DNA from: an uncultured bacterium
GTDB lineage: Bacteria > Verrucomicrobiota > Kiritimatiellia > CAIKKV01 > CAITUY01
Length of the DNA stretch: 43,372 bases
Reading direction: 5' to 3'
Assembly (NCBI GenBank): GCA_903895695.1
Contig: CAITUY010000175.1
Span: 1 to 43,372 of the forward strand
The translations under genes were made by a program, and so were the position numbers. The notes under the pieces were generated by a model. The model saw only the letters and a list, made by a program, of their open reading frames with translations, was not told the DNA's origin and did not search any database. Shown piece by piece: positions 34,481 through 43,319 of this stretch. Numbering within the stretch: position 1 is the stretch's first letter; each line of letters begins with the position of its first letter.

Positions 34481-37400
34481 TCAAGGACTCCGGGACGTCT
34501 TGCGCACGCCGCTGATCGGGATGTTCACGCCATCGAAGGAAACCACACCTGAGAAGGCGCCGTAGGCCGCGCTGTTCGTCGCGGGAGTCACGTCGTAGCT
34601 CACGGTCGCCGGCTGGCCGTCCAGGAACAGGCCCCACCTGACGCAGGCGCCCGGGGCCGAGAACGCGCCCTGGTCGCTGACATTCGTAACGGCCCATCCG
34701 ACCGGCGGGTGTTCTTCCAGCGCAAAGGCGCCGTTACCCGCGGCCGGTGTGACCGCGATCGTCACCGTGTAGGCCTGGCCAGGCACATAGTTCGAGGGCA
34801 TGACGCTCACGGCCGTCCCGTAACCCGTCGTGGCGTAAAGCGGGGTTGAGGCGGCCGCGGCGTTCGTCACCCACACCATGGGCACAACGGGCGTCGGGTA
34901 GTTGGTGCTGACCGTATAGATGCCGCTGCCCTGGCTCAAGTACCCGGCCCGGGCCGCATAACTGACCGACAGCGAAGTATTCGCGCTCTGTGGCGACGCA
35001 GTCGCGTTCTTCCATGCATCGCAATAGGCGGCTGCCTCGCTGAGTGTCATGACAAAGTCGGCGGGATTGCAGTCCGCCGGATGCGGTGGGATTGGCGCAA
35101 GCGAGGCGGCCCCCCCTACGGGGACGCTTACGCCGTCAGTCGTCAAAGCACCGGCAAAAGTCACTACCCCCGTGGTGCCCGCCGGCGGGATCACCTCGTA
35201 GGTAAAGATCTGGCCGGAGCTGAGCGTCATAGGCCCGAAACGCACCATATCTTCCAACGCGTCATATCTACCGCCCACGCCGACGCCGGCTACAGTCCAG
35301 CCGTCCGGCGGCCGGTCCGCCACCGTAAAGGAACCAAAGGCGGTCGGCTGGGATACCCCGATCATTACCAGAAGCCTGACGCCGGGGACGTATCCCAGCG
35401 GGAGATAACGCGTGGCTGTCGGTTTGGGTATCACGGCCGCGATGACACGCACGGAAGCCGACACCACGGCGGCACCACGGTCGTCGGTGGCCCGGGCGGT
35501 AAGGACGTAATAGCCCGCCGCCGGGATCGACCACGGGGCGGCGTATGGCGCATTGCTGGCGCTGCCAATGACGCTGCCGTTCACGAGGAAATCGACCCGA
35601 ACGACGGCGCCGTCGGCATCGGATGCTTCGGCCTGCAGCACGGTCCGGACGGACACATCAAGCGTGGCACCGTTCGTCGGCGCGGTCAGCCGCACAACAG
35701 GTGGCACGTTCGGGGGGGGCTCACTGTAAATAGAGACCGTGGCCTGGGTCGGTGAACCGACCTGATAGGCGGCGGTCGGCAGCAGCGACAGCGTGACGGT
35801 CTGCACAGTCGATTTCTGTACCGCTCCACCCGCGAGCGGCACGACCGGAATAGTCGCGCTCAACGCGCCCGCCGGAACGGTAACCACTCCCGAAAGTAAT
35901 GCATAGTCGACGCCGTTTGTGGCCGTGCCGCCGATGGCGTAGGAAACGTCCAACGCTTGATTCGTGTTCGCGCTTCGATACAAGGTGAACAGGCCGGTAT
36001 CCGTGCCCTGTTTGGAGGCGTGGGCGTCCGTGGCATAGATCTGCACGACCGGCAGTCGAGCGACGGTAATGTTGACCGGCAAAGAGGTGGCACAGGCGCC
36101 GATGTTGTCAACCGCCTTGGCGGTCAAGGTGTAGGCGCCATCCGCCGTCGGGCACCACCGGACTGTCCAAGGGTTGTTGGTTGCACCAACGCCAGGACTG
36201 CCAAGGTTGCCGCCGACCGGGCTCTTGGAGTCGCCGGTCGACACACCGTAGGCGCTGCCAATCGAGGCGTTATTGGCGAAGAAATCGACACGGACCACGG
36301 CACCGTCGGGATCCGACGCCGCGGCGGTGACGACTACCGTGGTCGGAGCATTGAATGCCATGCCTTGGGCCGGGGCCGTCAAGGAAACCACCGGAGGCCG
36401 GTTGGTGTTGTAATTCAGGATATAGACGACGGCCGAACGCGGATCGAGCGCTGTATACGCCGTGTTATTCGAAAGCGTCACGATCACGGTCTCGGTCGGC
36501 CCCGGCAACGGGTTACTGAGGGGTTGTACCGTCAGATTGACAAACGCGCGGCCGGCTGGAATGGTCACGCTGCCCGGCAAGGCCACGTAGTCCACCCCAT
36601 TTGATGCCGTGCCGCTGACCACATAGTTCACGACCAAGTCCACGTTCGTGTTGTAGTACCGGTACACTTGCACCGTTGCGCAATCGCCCGCGACAGACGC
36701 ATAAGCGTCGAGCGCGAAGACGCGGATCTGTGAGGTCCGGGCAACGGTGATGGTGACGGGCTGCGAGGCCGCGATCGCACCAACGTTGTCCGTGGCTTTG
36801 GCCGTCAGCGCGTAGACGCCCGGAGCCATGCTCTGCCAACGAACGGCATAGGGACGGTTCGTCGCGCTACCGACAACGAGACCGTTGGCGAGGAAGTCCA
36901 CGCGCGCGACCGCGCCGTCGGCATCGGAGGCTTCCGCCGTCAGAAGAATATTCGTGGGATCGACGAATACCGCACCGTCCGCGGGGGCCGTCAACGCCAC
37001 GCTCGGCGGGTTGTTCGTCACGGTATTTCGGATGTAGACGGTGGCCGAACGCGGATCCCCCACGATGTAAGCCTGAGCGTTCGTCACGGTCACCACGACC
37101 GTTCCCGTCGGCTTGGGCATCGTGTTGTCCAGCGGCTGGATCACGATAGGCACGCTGGTCAGGCCGGCGGGTATCGTCACGCTGCCAAGCAAAGCGACGT
37201 AATCCACGCCGCTCACCGCCGTCCCGCCCACCGTGTAGTTCACCACCAGATCCGTGTTTGTGTTGTAATACCGATACACTTGGACCGTGGCGCAGTCTGT
37301 CCCACCGGGCTCGGAAGCGTAGGCGTCGGTCGCGTAAACATGGACCACCGACCTCCGGCGCACCGTGATACTCACCGGCTGCGAAGTCGCCACGGCACCC

Positions 37401-39346
37401 AGGTTATCTGTGGCCTTGGCGGTCAACACATAGCCGCCATCCATCATGTTGGCCCACGTGGCCGCATACGGGCTGTTCGTGGCGCTGCCCACAAGAATCC
37501 CGTTCGCCAGGTAGTCCACGCGGATGATCGAACCAGCCACGTCGGACACCGCCGCGGTCAGAACGATATTCGTCGGATCGACAAACGTCGCGCCGTCCGC
37601 CGGGGCTGTCAGCATCACGCTTGGCGGCACATTGGTCTCGTTGTCCAGGATGTACGCCGTTGCGGTGCGGGGATCGGTGATCGCGTAGGCCGCGTTGCTG
37701 GAGAGCGTCAACACCACCGTCTCCGTCGGCTCCAACAGCAGATCGTCGATAGGCTGGATGACCACGGGCACAGTGGAGACGCCGGCTGGGATCGTAACGC
37801 TGCCCAGCAGTGCCACGTAGTCGGCGCCCGGCGTGGCGGTGCCGCCCACCGTGTAGGACACGGTCAACGCATCGTTGGTGTTATTGAAGCGATAGACTTG
37901 AATCGTGGCGGTGTCGGTGCCGGGCTCGGATGCATAGGCATCCGTAACATTGAAACGAACCATGGGCGTGCGCCCGACGGTGACGCTCACGGGCTGCGAG
38001 GTCGTGGCCGCGCCCATGTTGTCCGTCGCCTTGGCCGTCAGAACGTAGGTTCCCGCCTGCATGCTGCTCCACGTGGCGGCAAACGGACTGTTGGTGTCTG
38101 TGGCTAGCAGCGACCCATTGACATAGAAATCGACGCGAGTCACGATCCCGTCGCTGTCGGCGGCGTCAGCGGTCAGCGATATCCCGGAAGGATCTTTGAA
38201 ACTGCTCCCACCGGCCGGGGCCGTGAGCGCGACCGTCGGCGGCGTGTTGGTGTCGTTGTCGAGGATATAGACGGTTGCGGTACGACCATCGCCGAGGAAA
38301 TAGGACGGATCGGAAACCAAGGTCAGGATGACCGTCTCGGTCGGTTCGACGAGGAGGTCATCGAGAGGCAGGACGGGGACGGTAACGCTAAGCGCATTAG
38401 CCGGAATAACGGCGCTGCCGGACAATGCTTGATAGTCGGCGCCAGCCGTGGCAGTACCGGTCACCGCGTAATGGACGGTCAACTCCTGGTTGGTGTTGCC
38501 GGACCGCGAGATCGTGAAGGTACCTGTATCGGTGCCCGGCTCGGACGCATAGGCGTCGGTGGCCGCCACCTTCACAATGGAAACCGCGGGATCAAGGTTG
38601 ACCGTGATGCTGACCGGCGCGGATGTGTTCGTGGCGCCAAGGTTGTCATACACGGAGGCCGTCAGAACAAAATGGCCGCTGACGACGTTGCTCCATGAAA
38701 GCGCATAGGTGCCGGTTGCGCCTATGGGCGGAGGATTGGAGGTCTGGTTGCCGTTCCCGCTCGTCCCGTTGCCACCCAGATAGGTGCCGTTCACGTAAAA
38801 ATTCACATTACGAATCGAGCCGTCGGGGTCCGCCGCCTGCGCCTGAATCATGATATTCGTCGGGCCCGTCAGGACGGCGCCGTTCGCGGGCGAGACGATC
38901 GTGATCCACGGCGCAAGGTTGTCGTTATCCAACACGGCTACCGAAGCGCTGGCGGGGGACCCGATCGAATAAGCCGGGTCGGACTTGAGACTGAGCACGA
39001 CGTATTCGGTCGCCTCGGGAATGGCGTCGTCGATCGGCTGCACCAACACGGTGGCATTCGACGATCCGGCGGGAATTGTGACGCTACCCGGAAGCGGGGC
39101 CACGTCCACGCCGTTGGAGGCAGTACCGCTGACGTTGTAGTAGACGGTCAGGTCGGCATCAGAGCTGCCCGTACGGGCGATCGCAAAGACACCATTATTG
39201 GAACCCGCCTCGGAGATCGTGGCAACGGTAGCCTTGATTGTGACGGTCGGCACCTCACCGAACGCCACCCCGACTCCCGCCCATGCCAGCAACACCGTTC
39301 CGAACAAACGAGCGATCCTGCCTGACGATGCGTTCGGCGACTTCAT
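34481..39346 (-). CDS. Giant secreted Calx-beta / Ig-like repeat protein
   Basis: This 1621-residue protein has a signal peptide (hydrophobic residues about 14-30, ending GVAFGEV). Six alternating pairs of Calx-beta domains (pattern TDAYASEPGTDT ... GVDYVALLGSVTIPAG ... PTETVVLTL ... TVYILDN) and bacterial Ig-like domains (PPSVALTAPADGA ... DADGAVVRVDFLANG ... YVLTAKATDNxGA) follow, about 211 residues per pair, to about residue 1304. The C-terminal 317 residues contain two copies of a domain with a PPxGW motif (about 1345 and 1547) flanking a short dockerin-like CNPADFVMTLSEAAAYCDAWK stretch. Calx-beta repeats usually bind calcium. It is likely a surface or extracellular adhesin. AGGAGGAG lies upstream of the ATG at 39346. 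It is the first gene of a two-gene operon with the LRR protein. Confidence 0.85.
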   Translation of the reverse strand: MKSPNASSGRIARLFGTVLLAWAGVGVAFGEVPTVTIKATVATISEAGSNNGVFAIARTGSSDADLTVYYNVSGTASNGVDVAPLPGSVTIPAGSSNATVLVQPIDDAIPEATEYVVLSLKSDPAYSIGSPASASVAVLDNDNLAPWITIVSPANGAVLTGPTNIMIQAQAADPDGSIRNVNFYVNGTYLGGNGTSGNGNQTSNPPPIGATGTYALSWSNVVSGHFVLTASVYDNLGATNTSAPVSITVNLDPAVSIVKVAATDAYASEPGTDTGTFTISRSGNTNQELTVHYAVTGTATAGADYQALSGSAVIPANALSVTVPVLPLDDLLVEPTETVILTLVSDPSYFLGDGRTATVYILDNDTNTPPTVALTAPAGGSSFKDPSGISLTADAADSDGIVTRVDFYVNGSLLATDTNSPFAATWSSMQAGTYVLTAKATDNMGAATTSQPVSVTVGRTPMVRFNVTDAYASEPGTDTATIQVYRFNNTNDALTVSYTVGGTATPGADYVALLGSVTIPAGVSTVPVVIQPIDDLLLEPTETVVLTLSSNAAYAITDPRTATAYILDNETNVPPSVMLTAPADGATFVDPTNIVLTAAVSDVAGSIIRVDYLANGILVGSATNSPYAATWANMMDGGYVLTAKATDNLGAVATSQPVSITVRRRSVVHVYATDAYASEPGGTDCATVQVYRYYNTNTDLVVNYTVGGTAVSGVDYVALLGSVTIPAGLTSVPIVIQPLDNTMPKPTGTVVVTVTNAQAYIVGDPRSATVYIRNTVTNNPPSVALTAPADGAVFVDPTNILLTAEASDADGAVARVDFLANGLVVGSATNRPYAVRWQSMAPGVYALTAKATDNVGAIAASQPVTITVARTSQIRVFALDAYASVAGDCATVQVYRYYNTNVDLVVNYVVSGTASNGVDYVALPGSVTIPAGRAFVNLTVQPLSNPLPGPTETVIVTLSNNTAYTALDPRSAVVYILNYNTNRPPVVSLTAPAQGMAFNAPTTVVVTAAASDPDGAVVRVDFFANNASIGSAYGVSTGDSKSPVGGNLGSPGVGATNNPWTVRWCPTADGAYTLTAKAVDNIGACATSLPVNITVARLPVVQIYATDAHASKQGTDTGLFTLYRSANTNQALDVSYAIGGTATNGVDYALLSGVVTVPAGALSATIPVVPLAGGAVQKSTVQTVTLSLLPTAAYQVGSPTQATVSIYSEPPPNVPPVVRLTAPTNGATLDVSVRTVLQAEASDADGAVVRVDFLVNGSVIGSASNAPYAAPWSIPAAGYYVLTARATDDRGAAVVSASVRVIAAVIPKPTATRYLPLGYVPGVRLLVMIGVSQPTAFGSFTVADRPPDGWTVAGVGVGGRYDALEDMVRFGPMTLSSGQIFTYEVIPPAGTTGVVTFAGALTTDGVSVPVGGAASLAPIPPHPADCNPADFVMTLSEAAAYCDAWKNATASPQSANTSLSVSYAARAGYLSQGSGIYTVSTNYPTPVVPMVWVTNAAAASTPLYATTGYGTAVSVMPSNYVPGQAYTVTIAVTPAAGNGAFALEEHPPVGWAVTNVSDQGAFSAPGACVRWGLFLDGQPATVSYDVTPATNSAAYGAFSGVVSFDGVNIPISGVRKTSRSP

Positions 39347-39647
39347 GAGTCTCTCCTCCTGTGCCCGCAATTCCCGCCGCCTCTTGGCCGGGAGGTACAG
39401 CGGGTACTAATATTGCAAGACTATGCTCTGAACCCGTTTACCGCAACTTTTCCATCACATTACCATTTGGCAATGTTCGACGACGCCGCGCCTGCCGCGC
39501 CAAAGGTCCTTTTCCCCTTGATGCGCCGTCTGTTGTGGTGCGAAACTCTCTGCAGTCACCAGGCTTCCGGGTCCGACGAAGGTCTTCGGGCGACAGTCCT
39601 CATGCGGTCCGAAGCGGCAGGCGGCGGGACGGAAAGGCAGCATTCAC
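39347..39647. other. Divergent region between giant surface protein and two-component system
   Basis: The gap has an AT-richer core (about 39405-39478) that probably holds the surface-protein promoter; TTGCGG and TAGTCT at 17-nt spacing on the minus strand is only a weak match. A near-perfect palindrome lies at 39457-39476. No RNA gene or convincing short ORF was seen. Confidence 0.4.
39457..39476. promoter_or_regulatory. 20-bp near-perfect palindrome, operator-like
   Basis: ACATTACCA-TT-TGGCAATGT is symmetric at 8 of 9 positions. It lies in the divergent gap between the giant surface protein gene and the OmpR-type regulator gene, roughly 110 bp from the former start and 170 bp from the latter. 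It could be a site for the neighbouring response regulator or another dimeric regulator. Confidence 0.45.
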
Positions 39648-40325
39648 ATGCGGGTGTTGGTCGTCGACGATGATCGCAAAATCGCCCAGTTCGTGGTGAA
39701 GGGGCTGAAACAGGCCGGGTATGCCGTGGACCACGCCGCCGATGGCGAAGAGGGACAGCATCTCCTCCGCTCCGAACCCTACGATGCCGCCGTGGTTGAT
39801 ATCATGCTCCCGAAACTTGACGGGCTTTCGCTCGTTGCGGCTATTCGGGATGCGGGGTGCCGCACACCCGTGATCTTCCTCAGCGCAAAGCGGGAGATCG
39901 ACGATCGTATCCGCGGACTTCAGGTGGGCGGCGACGATTACCTCGTAAAGCCCTTCGCGTTCTCGGAACTGCTGGCACGCCTGCAGGCCCTGATGCGCCG
40001 CGCCAGCGGCGCCACGGAGTCCATGTGCCTCACGCTGGGCAATCTGAAACTCGATATCGTGAAACGACGCGTGACGCGCGAGGGCAAACCCGTCGACCTG
40101 CAACCGCGCGAGTTCTCGCTCCTGGAATATATGATGCGCAACGTGGGCAAGGTGATCTCCAAAACGACAATCATGGAACATGTCTGGGATTACAACTTCG
40201 ATCCCGAAACCAACGTTGTCGAAACGTGCGTCTGCCGGCTGCGCATCAAGTTGAACGAAGGTACCGATCGCGACATCATCCGGACTGTCCGCGGAGTGGG
40301 GTATGTCCTCGATGAGCTTGCCTAG
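39648..40325 (+). CDS. OmpR-family response regulator
   Basis: This 225-residue protein has a receiver domain (VDDDR at 6-10, phospho-Asp51 in VVDIMLPKLDG, Lys101 in YLVKPF) and a C-terminal winged-helix DNA-binding domain (LQPREFSLLEYMMRN ... VETCVCRLRIKLNEG ... IRTVRGVGYVL). The length and motifs match the CusR/CopR-like branch of OmpR regulators. GGAAAGG lies upstream of the ATG. The next gene, a membrane histidine kinase, overlaps its end by 23 nt, so the two are a cognate pair. Its target genes are not known; the divergent surface-protein operon is an obvious candidate. Confidence 0.92.
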   Translation: MRVLVVDDDRKIAQFVVKGLKQAGYAVDHAADGEEGQHLLRSEPYDAAVVDIMLPKLDGLSLVAAIRDAGCRTPVIFLSAKREIDDRIRGLQVGGDDYLVKPFAFSELLARLQALMRRASGATESMCLTLGNLKLDIVKRRVTREGKPVDLQPREFSLLEYMMRNVGKVISKTTIMEHVWDYNFDPETNVVETCVCRLRIKLNEGTDRDIIRTVRGVGYVLDELA

Positions 40326-41754
40326 GCCAGCGCGTTCCGTCGCCTTCAGGATGACCCTGCTCTACGCGCTGCTGTTCGGCATCCTGGCCGCCAGCGGGTT
40401 GACTATGCTCTACCTCGTCGTGGCGGCCTATACGGAACAGGCCATCGACATGGGGATGCAGGCCAAGGCCATGGAACTGTACCCCGTCGTTCTGCGCGGC
40501 GATATTGCGGAAATCCAGGCCCTCTTCTCGACCGACGTCGCCGCCCACGGCCACAACGACGGCTTCTACCGGCTGCTATCCCGCACAGGCCAGGTTCTGG
40601 CGCACTCGGATGTATCGTCCTGGCCGCCGTTGGACGCCATCCGGCTATCGTTCACCAATGCGGCAACCCCCGCCCTGCAGACCGTCCTCCTGCAGGGGCC
40701 GGAGCGACCGCGGTCAGCCCGCGTGTTGTCCATGCGGGCGGGGGGCGGACGGTTCCTGCAATTGGGTGTGAACCTGGACGACCGGGACCGCCTGCTTCTC
40801 TTGTTCCGCGGAACGGCCAGCATCATCGGCCTGGTCATGCTGACCGTGGCCATCCTGGTCGGGCGCCGCATCGGCGTGCAGGCCATGTCCGGGGTGCGGC
40901 GCGTCACCCGGGCCGCGGAGCGCATGGCCAACGGCCAGTTTTCCGAACGGATGCCCACGCCGGGCGGGGGCGCCGAAATCGATTTGCTGGCGGACGCGTT
41001 CAACCGGATGGCCGACCGCATTGCCCTGCTGATAGCGGAAATGCGCCAGGTAAACGACAACATCGCGCACGACCTGCGCAGCCCGATCACGCGAATCCGC
41101 GGCCTGGCCGAGATGGCCATCACGACCCAGCGTAGCGCCGCCCACGATCCCGCGGAGACCATCGGCAGCATCGTCGAAGAATGCGACCGCATGCTGAATC
41201 TCATCAACACCATGCTCGATATCTCCGAAGCCGAGGTCGGAATCGGCCGCTCGAACCTGGAGGAGTTCGACCTGGGCGCCGAGGTGCACCGGGCTGCCGA
41301 ACTGTTCCAGCTCGTGGCCGAAGAAAAGAGCATCGTGCTCACGCCCGCGATCGCCCAAAACGTGATCGTGCGGGCGGACCGTCGAAAGATCCAGCGCCTG
41401 CTTTCCAATCTCCTCGATAATGCATTGAAGTACACGGTAGAGGGCGAAGTGGCGGTCGCCCTGAGCGCCGGCCAGCGTGACGCGCGTCTCTCTGTCCGCG
41501 ATACGGGGGTCGGCATTGCCGCGGACGAAGTCGACCGTGTCTTCGAACGGTTCTATCGATGCGACAGCAGCCGCAACCAACCGGGCAACGGGCTGGGACT
41601 CAGTCTGGCGCGCGCCATCGTTCATGCCCACGGGGGTAAAATCGCCGTAACGTCCAGCCCCGGACATGGCAGCGAGTTCACGGTCGTCCTGCCACTGTGC
41701 GCCGCGGATGCCGCCGACCGGCACCCTCCCCCAGGCGCAGGGAACCAGGGATAG
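40303..41754 (+). CDS. Membrane sensor histidine kinase (cognate of the OmpR regulator)
   Basis: This 483-residue protein has two membrane helices (about residues 18-40 and 168-190) around a periplasmic sensor of about 125 residues. A HAMP domain (190-242), HisKA with His256 (NDNIAHDLRSPITRIRG) and an ATPase domain (NLLDNALKYT N-box, VRDTGVGIA, GNGLGLSLARAIVHAHGG) follow. The sensor part has no recognised ligand motif. It overlaps the response regulator by 23 nt, and an alternative ATG at 40312 reduces the overlap to 14 nt. The C-terminal tail is short and Pro-rich. Confidence 0.92.
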   Translation: MSSMSLPRPARSVAFRMTLLYALLFGILAASGLTMLYLVVAAYTEQAIDMGMQAKAMELYPVVLRGDIAEIQALFSTDVAAHGHNDGFYRLLSRTGQVLAHSDVSSWPPLDAIRLSFTNAATPALQTVLLQGPERPRSARVLSMRAGGGRFLQLGVNLDDRDRLLLLFRGTASIIGLVMLTVAILVGRRIGVQAMSGVRRVTRAAERMANGQFSERMPTPGGGAEIDLLADAFNRMADRIALLIAEMRQVNDNIAHDLRSPITRIRGLAEMAITTQRSAAHDPAETIGSIVEECDRMLNLINTMLDISEAEVGIGRSNLEEFDLGAEVHRAAELFQLVAEEKSIVLTPAIAQNVIVRADRRKIQRLLSNLLDNALKYTVEGEVAVALSAGQRDARLSVRDTGVGIAADEVDRVFERFYRCDSSRNQPGNGLGLSLARAIVHAHGGKIAVTSSPGHGSEFTVVLPLCAADAADRHPPPGAGNQG

Positions 41755-41820
41755 CCAGCGTTGCCTTTGCGACCCATCGTTTCTCGACGGAGCCGCTTCG
41801 GACGGTTATGCTCATCGGCC

Positions 41821-43227
41821 ATGTTGAGTTCCCCAGTCCACCGTCGCGCCTGGGCCCTGTTGCTGCCCGTGCTGGCCTTGCTGGCGGTGACACTGCCGCA
41901 CTTGAAGCAGGGCGACTTCAGGACCGACACGGGCCGCTATGCGGCCGTGGGGCTGCAGGCCTGGCGCGATGCATCCTGTTTCTGGACTCCACACCTGCAG
42001 CCGACCGTCCCCTACTTCAACAAGCCTCCTCTCGTCTTCTGGATCCACGGCTTCGTCTTGCATGCGGCCGGGGTCAGCCTGCCCGCCGCGCGCCTGCCGT
42101 CGGTCGCGGCGGCCGCCCTGTGCGTGCTGCTGACCGGCAGTCTTGCGCGCCGGCTCCTGGGCCGCACCACGGCGCTGGTATCCGGCCTCGTGCTGGCGCT
42201 GACTTACGAATTCTTCCGGCGCACGCGCGAGATCTCGCTCGATCTCTGGCAACTGGCCTTCATGCTGGCCTGCGTTCTTCTCGTTGTGGAAGGCACCCGG
42301 CGCCGGCACTCGGCCTGGCTCTTTGCCCTGGCCGGCCTGCCGCTCGGCTTGGCGCTGCTCTGCAAGCCGCTCATGGCCCTGCTCGCGTTGCCCCTGCTGG
42401 CCGTCTGGCTGGCGGTCACCGGGCGCGCTGCCCGCGGCCTCCCCCTGCTCGGAACACTGGCCGTAGCGCTGGCGGTGGCGGCCCCCTGGCACGTGGCCAT
42501 GGCCGTGCAGCACGGGACCGCGTTCACGACCGCCTATTTCGGAAACGAGGTCGCCGCGCGGACGCTGGGCCGGGGGCGCACCGAACCGCCGTGGTACTAT
42601 GCCGTCGAGATGGGCCAGACCTACTGGCCGTGGCTGCTCGCCCTTGGCACCGGCGTCATGATCGCGGTGACCCGAGCGTCCTCACGACGCCACCGGGACG
42701 GACTGCTCCTGGCCGGCCTGTGGGCGATCGGATGGTTTGTGGCACTATCGGTTTTTCCCGACAAGCACCCCAGGTACGAGCTACCGCTTTATCCCGCGCT
42801 GGCCTTGCTGGCCGGCCATGGACTTGTTCGCCTGCCGTGGGGATCCCTGCGTCGCTGCTATCGCCGTGCGCTGCCCGCCGCCGGCGCGGTCGTGGTGGCG
42901 GCGGGCCTGCTGGCGGCAGTACTACCGCTCCGCGTCCAGGCGCCACCCGATTCGAATTGGGCGAGCGTGCTCGACTGGCTTCGCACGCGGAGCAATGCGC
43001 GCGTCTTTGCGGGAGCCCTGTCGACCAACGATGAAGGTTCCTACTACCTGAAGACAGGTCGGTGGCCCAAACCGTTCAACGGTAGGCTCCGGGATCTGCC
43101 AGATGACGGCGTACTTCTCTATACGGACGGTCTCATGCCACACGCGGGATCCGACGAGACCGTGCTGTTCCGCGCCGGACCCTATCAGATCACTCAACGG
43201 CGGCGCACGCCCGAGTCCGGGCGCTAG
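41821..43227 (+). CDS. GT39-type membrane glycosyltransferase (ArnT/PMT-like)
   Basis: This 468-residue protein has about ten or more membrane segments and the layout of the PMT/ArnT (GT-C) superfamily, which transfers sugars from polyprenyl carriers on the periplasmic side. The first loop has DFRTDTGRY (about 32-40), the usual acidic site after helix 1. Next comes FNKPPLVFWIHG (about 75-86), a strongly conserved K-P-P motif, then RTREISLDLWQ, and later FPDKHPRYELPLYPALALLAG. The C-terminal 80 residues are soluble. Substrates are unknown. The start at ATG 41821 fits the helix 1 position, but no clear Shine-Dalgarno is present; the frame is open to a TTG at 41761. It follows the two-component genes by 66 nt and may be regulated with them. 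Confidence 0.85.
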   Translation: MLSSPVHRRAWALLLPVLALLAVTLPHLKQGDFRTDTGRYAAVGLQAWRDASCFWTPHLQPTVPYFNKPPLVFWIHGFVLHAAGVSLPAARLPSVAAAALCVLLTGSLARRLLGRTTALVSGLVLALTYEFFRRTREISLDLWQLAFMLACVLLVVEGTRRRHSAWLFALAGLPLGLALLCKPLMALLALPLLAVWLAVTGRAARGLPLLGTLAVALAVAAPWHVAMAVQHGTAFTTAYFGNEVAARTLGRGRTEPPWYYAVEMGQTYWPWLLALGTGVMIAVTRASSRRHRDGLLLAGLWAIGWFVALSVFPDKHPRYELPLYPALALLAGHGLVRLPWGSLRRCYRRALPAAGAVVVAAGLLAAVLPLRVQAPPDSNWASVLDWLRTRSNARVFAGALSTNDEGSYYLKTGRWPKPFNGRLRDLPDDGVLLYTDGLMPHAGSDETVLFRAGPYQITQRRRTPESGR

Positions 43228-43283
43228 GTGGCCCGAATCCTTAGCGAAGCGGGGAGAGTTGCGCCGAAGGGTTAGAAAAGGGC

Positions 43284-43312
43284 TTGACTGTAATAACCTA
43301 TTGGGTTATAAG
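43284..43312 (+). promoter_or_regulatory. Near-consensus sigma70 promoter overlapping a palindrome
   Basis: TTGACT (43284-43289) and TATAAG (43307-43312) are separated by exactly 17 nt. The spacer and -10 contain ATAACC-TATTG-GGTTAT (43293-43309), an inverted repeat that would place a repressor directly on the promoter. Transcription would start at about the ATG at 43320. Confidence 0.65.
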
Positions 43313-43319
43313 TATCCGC

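Noticed and set aside
34481..39346. DNA-level tandem duplication of the Calx-beta/Ig units as a recent expansion
   Set aside because: The units are alike in protein sequence, but they differ in many positions, inserts and lengths, so they look like old, diverged repeats.
41697..43034. A 445-codon open frame overlapping the GT39-type gene on the same strand
   Set aside because: Its translation is Arg/Pro/Gly-rich with no membrane pattern, while the alternative frame has clear GT-C helices and the KPP motif.
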